A stretch of 64,000 nt of DNA from positions 3,141,001 through 3,205,000 of the forward strand of contig NC_065577.1 of the NCBI RefSeq assembly GCF_937616625.2, read 5' to 3'. The notes under the pieces are model-generated. The model was not told the DNA's origin and did no database searches. It saw only the letters and a list, made by a program, of their open reading frames with translations. Below, piece after piece: positions 56,798 to 64,000 of the stretch (positions within the stretch are counted from its first letter, which is position 1; every line of letters starts with the position of its first letter). The position numbers were made by a program, and so were the translations under genes. The DNA comes from Mercurialis annua (lineage: Eukaryota > Streptophyta > Magnoliopsida > Malpighiales > Euphorbiaceae).

Positions 56798-57620
56798 TAA
56801 ACTTTTAAAGAGAGTGTTTTGAAAAGGGATATAATTCATTAATTTATAAATTTTAAAAAAAAAATTTATAAAGTATAATTTTAAAGTGTAAAAAATTTCA
56901 AAAATGCAAAATTGTTAGAGCGAGAAGAGAAAGTTCATAACCATTTATATTAGAAAAATTTAAAGTGAAATCTAAGAACATTTTGAGTGAACTGTTTTTG
57001 AAAAGAGGAAATCATCAATTTAAGACAGCATATTTTAAAAAATAAAAATTTATATATTGTAAAGAGATAAATTTTTAACAGATGGTACAAAAAATTTAAA
57101 ATGGAAACATTTTAAAGAGAATTTTTTTTATAAAGTTGTAGAAAGAAAAAATTAGCAGTAAAAATTTATAACTTTTAGAGAACTTTTTTGAAAAGGAATA
57201 ATTCATTAATTCTATAATTTAATATAAATTTTAAAGAGAGAAAATCATTAATTTTAGAGAAAGTAAATTTTCAAAAAATGAACAATTATAAACTTTTAAA
57301 GAAGAAAATTTCGAAAAAAAAATCATTCAAAAAAAAAAGAAGAGAAGGTTCATTTTAAAAAAAAAACAATTTTGGAGAGAAATTATAAATTATAGATTTA
57401 AAATTTTGATAAGACATAATTCATAAAATTTTAAAAGACAAGTTTATAAATTTTGAAGGAATATACTTTGAAAAGGGATAATTCATAAATTCTAAAGAAA
57501 GAGAATTTTAAAGAGAGTGAATTTCAGAGGGAAACAATTTAAGAGAAATAAAATTTATCAAATTTAGAGAAATAACATCTTGAAAAAATTCATAAGACAA
57601 GTGATGATATCTTAATTAAA
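56798..57620. repeat. Degenerate A/G-rich low-complexity tract
   Basis: Irregular reiteration of AATTTTAAAGAGA, TTTGAAAAGGGATAATTCAT and ATTTATAAA words over 800 bases. No regular period or frame is present. Confidence 0.65.
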
Positions 57621-57797
57621 TTTTAAGTCGCACTAGCCGCATTAACAATTAACATAGAGTAGATCTATTTCTGATTAAAAAAGAAAAGATAACACCAAAT
57701 AAAGATGAAACAATCGCATAAATCAGTGAGAATGGAGGTAACTAGTATGAAAATTTGAAATACAATAAAATCTCAAAAAGTGATCACTAACTGCAAA

Positions 57798-59950
57798 CTA
57801 AGTCTTCAAGCTGACCATCTGTACAAAATTAACAAAAATAATTAATAAAACAGAAATTGAATATTAGTTAAATAAATAAAAATTGGTTACCTTCGGATAC
57901 CAAATTTTGCAGAATAGCGACTTTTCCCCAGGCTGTCGAAGAACCATCCCGTATCCATCTTTTCCCCATTTTTCCCCTCTTGAATTTCTGACCGTCCAAA
58001 CATGAGTGATTTTATCACCATCAAATTCCGTTGCCATGGAAACTATCACCACAGCATGAAACCCGTCTCTCTGATCGTTACATCCCGCAATCGGCCCCTT
58101 CCAGATTTCCTGCAAACATAGAATAATTAAAAATTCAAATCACTTAATGTAACTCATTTTTAATTTAACTAGTCTGAATTGAAAAAACGCTATTAAAATA
58201 AGATATATTTAACTTACCCCAGCCTTCAAGCAGGTAAAACTAGTATAGACCCCTATAACACCTAACACTGGCCCTTCTTCAAGCAGTGTTGCGATGTAAT
58301 CGTCTGAAATGATCCCTTCTTCATAATCCGCGCTCTCGATAGTGAAAAACGGAGGCTGGGGTTTGAACTGAAAATTCACATAATAAACTAAATTAAAAAA
58401 CAAATATACAAATGTTCAGAATTTTAAAGTTAAAATACTATATACCGTCTTGTAATTGTCCGGCAATGTCCCTTTATAAGGGCACCCTAACTCAGTACAT
58501 ATCCCTACATCTTTCAACCACTCAGTCACTGGCTTAAAATCCTTTAAACTTAAATCAGGGGTCAAAAAACCAAAGTTGTTCACAAGAATTTGCGGAGAGA
58601 ACTCTTTCCGATCATCTTCATTTTCAAACTTCTTGTTGTAGTTTCCCTCCAAAACCAATCCAGCTGCAATGGCCCAGCATATGTCTATCAAAACAATGTT
58701 ACATGTTATCTACGTGGAAAACTAAATAAATAATTGTATAATGCCATATGATAAGGATCTAATTGACATTTTCTGATTTCATGTTAAAATTAAGCAATTA
58801 GAATATAATGAAACCAATAAGAGGCAACAAATTTACATCAGTTTAGTAGCTCCAGTAATCACAAGTTTTTTTTGATCTTTTGTTATCCGCAAACAAATTA
58901 ACGAATAAAACATCGAATTTATTCATAAAACCATCAAATTTAAATAAGATATAGAAATTGATAACTTGAATGTTTCAAAAACAAACAGAAATACATGCAT
59001 TTTTAGGGAGATGGCTTAATTCTAAATCTACTGAGTCAAGATTTATTGGTTTAGAAAAGATTATAAAAAAGGACTTGGATATAAATTTTATTTCACCATT
59101 TAATTCAGAAAAGGTGGATTAAATCCTTATAATACTTAAAATTACTTAAAATTAAACAATACTTAAAATTACTTACTTTCTGATTGCTTTCGTATTTTAC
59201 TTTTCAGGTATTTTTGCCAAGTCACGATTACTTTGAGTCTTTTCTGTAAAAAAAAAAGAGCAATTAGATAAGAAATTAAATAAACTATATTTATCATATT
59301 TTAATAAAAAACCAGCAACAATATAATCTAAAAAAAATCCTAAAATATAAAACCTATTTTAAACTCTAAACATGATTCAAAATTAACATATTAACTTAAC
59401 AAGAGTAAGAGACAAACACACTAACCAAAAGATAAACCTAAGCCAAAATAAGTTCTGGGTTTTAATAAAGATTTAATCTTTGGTAGTTTTGGATAGATTT
59501 TTGATATGGGTTTGCTTAAAAGTTCTTGACCAAGTTCATCAATTTGGTTCTTCAATGTTCACAATGTTTATATTGCATGGGACAACATTTACAACTAAGA
59601 ATGTTTACATTGATAAAGATTGTTCTACAATATCATTCAAGAACATAATTTTTCAATTTGAAGGACACAAAAAAATAAACAAACATTCAAGTTAAAATAG
59701 ATTATGGGTTTTGATAAAGTTTCAATCTTGGATGATTTTGGGTAGATTCTTGATCTGGGTTTGTTCAAGAATTCTTGACCCAGTTCATCAATTTGGTTCT
59801 TGAATGTGGCTGTGTATGTATTGCATGGGAAAATATTTGCAAGACAACATCAAGAAACCCTAAAAGATAAAACTAATTTGAAACTAAAACCTGGGTGGCT
59901 GCATCTTTTTCTTTGTTTTTCTTTGGAGTTTTTCGTTTTGGAGGAGCCAT
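57798..59950 (-). CDS. Papain-fold cysteine protease-like protein (six exons, 251 aa)
   Basis: Exons are 59950-59891, 59243-59177, 58684-58446, 58367-58218, 58109-57891 and 57818-57798. All introns are GT-AG and the total of 756 bases keeps frame. The protein starts MAPPKRKTPKKNKEKDAATQ, a lysine-rich, signal-peptide-free start that resembles a nuclear targeting sequence. It lacks the long inhibitory propeptide (ERFNIN type) of ordinary papains. The catalytic site appears present: Cys45 in NICWAIAAG, His190 in DGFHAVVIV and Asn214 in VRNSRGEKWGKDGYG, the equivalent of the papain NSWGxxWGxxGY. Gln of the oxyanion hole is uncertain (KQSENIC). Trp after Asn is Arg. The mature-domain length is slightly short. 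It is flanked by cystatin-like copies 7 and 8. Activity is unproven. Confidence 0.8.
59452..59850 (-). repeat. Direct duplication of about 150 bp in intron 1 of the protease gene
   Basis: The segment from about 59452 (CTGGGTTTTAATAAAG...) recurs from about 59702 (ATGGGTTTTGATAAAG...). Both copies contain CAGTTCATCAATTTGGTTCTT-like and ATTGCATGGGA words. The period is about 245 bp and the copies differ at roughly one base in seven. Confidence 0.75.
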
Positions 59951-61599
59951 GATCAATAGAGCAGAAGAAAGAAAGAGTTCTTGGTGATTTAGCAAAGCTG
60001 AGAAAGAAAAGAAGCGGACTGAGATATATAGTGTTCTTGAAAGACCATGAAAGAAAAGACCATGAGATTATTTTTTATCCAAACAGTTAGTCACGTGAAA
60101 CAAAACAATTGAAATGTGATTTTAAAAACTTGGATGGTTAAGACTCAAAATGTCTTGTCCATACCAAATTATAACTTAATAAAAAAATTTGATTTTAATT
60201 TATTTATACTCAAATAAATTGTTAGAATTAAACTCTAAAATTTATAAATTGGCTTTTAAAAGGTTTGACTGGAATCAACGCATACGGAAATGTTTTTTTT
60301 TTTACAATATCCATAAAATAGCTATATGGTTTGTATTTTTCTAAAAAAATCAACCATTTTCAGAATTTGTATTGTAAAATCAAGCCAAATTACCGTTTAT
60401 AATTCTCCCACCACATCGATTATTTTAAGATCGAATTAGATCAACTAAAATCATTAAACACATTAAACTGTAAAAATCTTTGATGTTATTTATTTTATTG
60501 GTTAAATTGTGATTTTTTCATTAGTTTTACAATTCATATTCTATCAATTAAATATTTAAATACATAGACTTATTTAAAAAATATTCATATGGTCATTGGA
60601 TATGTTTATTTTTAAATGGTTGAAATGGTGATTAAATCGTAAACTAAACGACGTACTAGCTAATTCGATTCGACCATTGGATTAATTTTTAAAACATTCA
60701 CCACATATCAACCTATTTAACTGAACATGACATTTATAATAGGTTGAGATTATACTCCATTTTCTCATTTTTTTTAGTTCAATTCGCAACTCGATTATAT
60801 ATTCGTCCGGTAAATTAATTTATACATGTCTGACATGTAATTAAATACACAATTAGGGTTAATGCATCCAATAAATTTATACACATTTAACACATATAAT
60901 TATTCATTTTTAAAAATATTTAACTAAGTATTTTATTTAATTGGACCAGATTAGATTGGTTGTCAAAAAATTATATTCCAATGGTAAACTGCATAAAAGA
61001 AATGTGAGTTACTGAGTAACGGTAGAAATGAAGTTTGGTCAGCAACAAATCATCAAGTTAAGGCCACTTGATATTCCTTTTTCTGCAACAATAAAACTGA
61101 CAGATACCGCAGCTTCCCCAAAATAACCAAATGTACGATTTCTTTGTTTTTTTCTTAATTTTTGTAGTTATCCGACTTCTATTAAATATTATGTGTTTTT
61201 TTATCAAAAAAAATATTATGCATTTTCAAAAACATTTGTTGTGTTTTTTCTTTTACAAATTTTATCCAATATCTATTGCAAATGTTTTCTTATAGTATAA
61301 AAATTTAAAAAAACGACATGACTAACATAACACTTAATTTTTACAGTGCATTAAGGTAGACAATGGTGTTGTGATGTGTGAAGATGACAAAAAATAAAAG
61401 ATAGAGACATCTTATATTTATTTCATAAAACTCATCTTTAGTTTCTATATTATTATATTTTTCTAATTGGACCTTTCTATTACAATTTGTATACATTAAT
61501 TTTTTCCGTCAAAATAAATATTAACATTCTCAAGTCAAACTAAAAAAAACAATTGAAAGACTTATTGGGTTTCAAGTATTGTTTTCAGCAGTTGCTCCA
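59951..61599. other. Protease gene promoter side, then AT-rich spacer
   Basis: The first about 80 bases are the 5' UTR; minus-strand TATATA lies near 60023-60030, a possible TATA box about 75 bases from the ATG. Beyond about 60120 the sequence is AT-rich and noncoding, with no clear terminal repeats. Confidence 0.45.
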
Positions 61600-62345
61600 A
61601 CAATAACCTGATTATGACTAGTATTTCTGTGTAAATAATCACAATATCGTCCATGTTCCGGGTGCCCGTAAACGGTCATGTGCTCTATAGTCCTTTCATT
61701 GTTGTTGATAGTTTCATTCTGAAAAATACTCGTTGAATAGACGCTCGACCATCGGTTAGTCTAATTTTAGCTCTCGACTTTGTGGTGCCTTAGAGCAAGT
61801 ACTTTGTCGAGCTTTCGTTCGTTTACTTTGCGGTAGCCACACAACATATATAGCTGGATGTCAGAGGGGTAGTAGATCGGAAAGCTCTGTTTCACATTTT
61901 ATTTTTCTAATAATATCCAAATTTAGGTTCTCTAAAATGAAATTTAAATATCAGAGACTATTTGATTGTTCGATATTTTGTTGATAATAATGATTTTACA
62001 CATTATTTTTTTGGCAGCTATCCAAGCTTAATTGAAAATTATCAAGATGGCATAGGATGCTTACGAATTGTGGAGATCTTCGAGAGATTCCTACAAAAAA
62101 ATTTCCGTTCAATATTGTGGTCACTATTATTTTCTAAATAGCAATTAATATTTCATTAACTAATCAGGACTGCTGCTACTAACAAATGATGTTCCAGTTG
62201 TATAAGAGGATTAGCAAACCATTAAGATTATAAACTAAGCGTTTGTTCTTACGGATCCAATCTGCAGGTTGGTTTTGGATTCTCCTAATATTTAATAACA
62301 TTGAAATTTAAAGAGAAGATTTTGTCAAATTTTGCAGACATATAG
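61600..62345 (+). pseudogene. 3' remnant of a cystatin-like family gene
   Basis: The order of words matches the 3' flank of the plus-strand copies: GGTCATGT then GTCCTTTCAT (about 61672-61700), a TTTGTGGTGCCTTAGAGCAAGTA word, then GGCAGCTATCCAAGCTTAAT at 62014-62033 and GGAGATCTTCGAGAGATTC. The last 190 bases match 19380-19580. No coding exon survives. Confidence 0.75.
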
Positions 62346-62525
62346 ATCTGGTTGTAATTGACAAGTTATCAAATTTTATAGGTATTGCGAGCAGGTTGTA
62401 ATTACGAATTTTTTAAATTTGTATTTAAATTGTAAAACACGCTAAAGTTCATGATTTTTAAAGCAATTAATCCTTAGATGGATTTTTAAATAATATACAA
62501 AATACATCGCTCTTTATTTTAAATG

Positions 62526-62528
<3 letters not shown>

Positions 62529-62572
<44 letters not shown>
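62529..62572. repeat. (TA)n microsatellite
   Basis: An uninterrupted run of about 22 TA units, likely length-variable between individuals. Confidence 0.97.
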
Positions 62573-62578
<6 letters not shown>

Positions 62579-62589
62579 TTAATATATTG

Positions 62590-62888
62590 TGTGAGAGGTT
62601 AAATGGATAAAAAAATAGTTTAGATGTTCATTGAGAAAAACATTTAGTTAAGGGGTTAAATAGAACAATAGTATAGTTTGAGGGGTTAAATAGAATAGAA
62701 AAATTAGTTTAGAGATTCAATGGAATAAAAAATTAGTTTAGAGGTCACATCACATGAAATAAAGTGGTAAGGTTGAGCAATTAAATAGAAAAAAAAAATA
62801 GTGAAGAGATGCAATGCAATAAAAAATTAGTTTAAAAACCGTATGGAACAAAACAGTAAAGTGTGGGGGTTAATTGATATACTAAGCC
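62590..62888. mobile_element. Half of a terminal-repeat element with TTAGTTTAGAG repeats
   Basis: Four to five imperfect repeats of about 35-45 bases with GGTTAAATAGAA and AAAATTAGTTTAGAG words. The segment ends GGGGGTTAATTGATATACTAAGCC, which resembles the right ends of other elements here (GGCTTA... reversed). It abuts the promoter of copy 8 at about 62888 and replaces the upstream sequence found in copies 5 and 7. Confidence 0.5.
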
Positions 62889-63005
62889 ATTATAATTTTT
62901 AAAAAGGAAACACACGGCGTAAAGATAGTACAAATATAGTCTCGTGTTACTTGCTTTTTGAAAATCACCCCCAAATTGAAATTTAGGGTTCGTAGCAATT
63001 CAATC
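62889..63005 (+). promoter_or_regulatory. Promoter and leader of copy 8
   Basis: It keeps AAAAAGGAAACACACGG and the ATAGTCTCGTGTTACTTGC leader. The TATAAATA of copies 5 and 7 is TACAAATA here (62929-62936). Confidence 0.55.
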
Positions 63006-64000
63006 ATGTCTAACTTAGACTGCGTGGAGTCGGTGCCGATAAAGCTAAACGCTGCTGTTGACGATGAAAGGAATGTGCGTGGCCTGTCCGACTACGAATT
63101 ACCCTCGCAGACGCCAAAAAGAATAGTTTTGGTGAAGCGAAAGGCTGATTTTGACGACAACTCTGTTTCCGACGACGAGGAGGAGAGCGGTGATGATTCT
63201 GATTGCGATGAGGTCTCAGATAATGAAGGCAGAAAAGAAGAAAAAATTGTATATGCGGAGGAGGTGGAGGATGATGGTTATGAAGGCAGCGAACAGCAGG
63301 AAAAGGACTTTGAGGATTATGTGAAAATTGTGAAGGAGTCTGAAGTAAGCTATAATTTCGCAACATCTTTTATTTTTCCTTCTACATGTATTTAGGTTAG
63401 AATTATGAATCATGTGATTGTGTTTAGGTTAGAATTAGAATGCTTAATTATGTGATTGTGTTTAGATTAGAATTATGAATTATGTGATTGTGTTTAGGAT
63501 TTTGTGTGATTGTGTTTAGGTTAGAATTATGAATGCTTAATTCGTTGCTTATGCTTATGCAGGGTTTTGAAATCGGAAAAGGTTACAGAGGGTTTATTAT
63601 TGGTGTTAAAGCCTCGGTCAATCTAAAGGATCCTGAGGATATTTATACCAAGAACTGCATTGAGGCTGTTCATTCTGCAATCAAGCAACAGAACCATGAG
63701 AAGGTCAGAATTAAGACTAATAATTCTTTTCCTATAGCATTTGAGCGTAGTAATGATATTTTAACTTCAAATTCATGTCACTGCATGATGGATGTTTTAT
63801 CTAACTAATTGCCTTTTGTTGTCACGTTAATTATGAAGGGTGCAAATTTGGAATTCGTGGAGCTGACTAGCGCAAATTGGACATCATTCGCTCTTTATTA
63901 TGCAACCTTTAAAGCTAGAAACAAGACTACTAATGAGGTGAACACTTATCAAACAAAGGTCTTTCGCTGTTTAATTGATGGCGAGACTGAAATTGATTTG
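63006..64000 (+). CDS. Cystatin-like family protein, copy 8 (runs off the window)
   Basis: Exons are 63006-63344, 63563-63703 and 63839 onward; the third exon is cut by the window end in ...GETEIDL. The start is MSNLDCVESVPIKLNAAVDD, with VLVKRKADFDDNS and a slightly changed acidic run (NEGRKEEKIVYAEEVEDD). The domain reads GFEIGKGYRGFIIG, CIEAVHSAIKQQNHEK and ANLEFVELTSANWTS. No frame defect is visible. It resembles copies 5 and 7 in exons 1-2 and copy 6 around the exon 3 acceptor (TTATGAAGGG rather than CATGCAGGG), another sign of mosaic exchange. Confidence 0.8.
63390..63540 (+). repeat. Minisatellite in intron 1 of copy 8
   Basis: GTGATTGTGTTTAGGTTAGAATTATGAAT-type units repeat four times with changes, lengthening intron 1 to 218 bases against 114 in copies 5 and 7. 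Those two copies contain a single unit. Confidence 0.85.

Noticed and set aside
56582..56839. Hydrophobic 85-codon minus-strand protein
   Set aside because: It translates the inverted repeats of the MITE at 56495-56797.
61640..61680. An exon 1 remnant like that at 4487-4570, based on a shared GGGTGCC-GTAAACG word
   Set aside because: The order relative to the conserved 3' flank is wrong and the translated frame does not continue into the QQEKDY stretch.
63010..63366. A His/Pro-rich minus-strand protein in copy 8
   Set aside because: It is the antisense reading of exon 1; the same shadow appears in copy 4 at 21162-21380.
1..64000. Assigning a species, chromosome or sex-linked region
   Set aside because: Repeat-rich duplicated plant DNA is consistent with many settings; nothing in the sequence identifies one.

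Overview
The window is nuclear DNA from a flowering plant, most likely a eudicot. It is AT-rich, its genes are split by short GT-AG introns, and it is dense with plant transposon classes: L1-type LINEs with a plant RNase H tail, Mutator-like elements with 9-bp target duplications, hAT elements, a solo LTR, tRNA-derived SINEs and a Helitron-like end. No species can be named from the sequence. There is no operon, CRISPR array or prokaryotic signal.

The backbone is a tandemly expanded family of short genes encoding proteins that resemble the plant cystatin-related family. Each has an acidic N-terminal region with a KRK(A/G)xF motif and a C-terminal alpha/beta domain ending in FRLKP. I count eight recognisable copies plus remnants. 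Copies 1 to 3 are on the minus strand at 5.8-6.8, 14.5-15.3 and 16.3-17.3 kb. Copies 4 to 8 are on the plus strand at 21.2-22.2, 32.5-33.5, 45.2-46.3, 51.4-52.4 and 63.0 kb to the window end. Remnants lie at 4.4-4.6, 19.4-19.6 and 61.6-62.3 kb. Copies 1 and 6 look complete. Copy 2 is truncated, copy 4 has a 2-base frameshift, and copies 3, 5 and 7 have lost the usual last-exon acceptor and must end differently.

The plus-strand part is a higher-order duplication: a unit of about 6.2 kb (gene plus spacer) was tandemly copied, and a two-gene segment (copies 4-5) was copied again to give copies 6-7. Later insertions can be dated against their empty paralogous sites. A 4.8-kb LINE with an intact 1355-codon ORF2 sits between copies 4 and 5. 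A 380-bp Mutator-like element lies in the copy-4 spacer. A 7.3-kb decayed hAT element, itself holding a 2.3-kb solo LTR, separates copies 5 and 6.

Between copies 7 and 8 lies an unrelated six-exon minus-strand gene (57.8-59.95 kb). It encodes a 251-residue papain-fold cysteine protease-like protein with apparent catalytic Cys, His and Asn, but with no signal peptide or inhibitory propeptide and with a lysine-rich start. Its position inside an expanded cystatin-like array is the most suggestive biology here: a possible protease and inhibitor-derived gene neighbourhood. The cystatin-like proteins lack the classical QxVxG inhibitory loop, so an inhibitory link is only a hypothesis. Several transposons carry host gene pieces: a 2-oxoglutarate dioxygenase fragment (about 55 kb) and a CACTA transposase fragment (12.4 kb). 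A ubiquitin-derived fragment lies near 53.3 kb.
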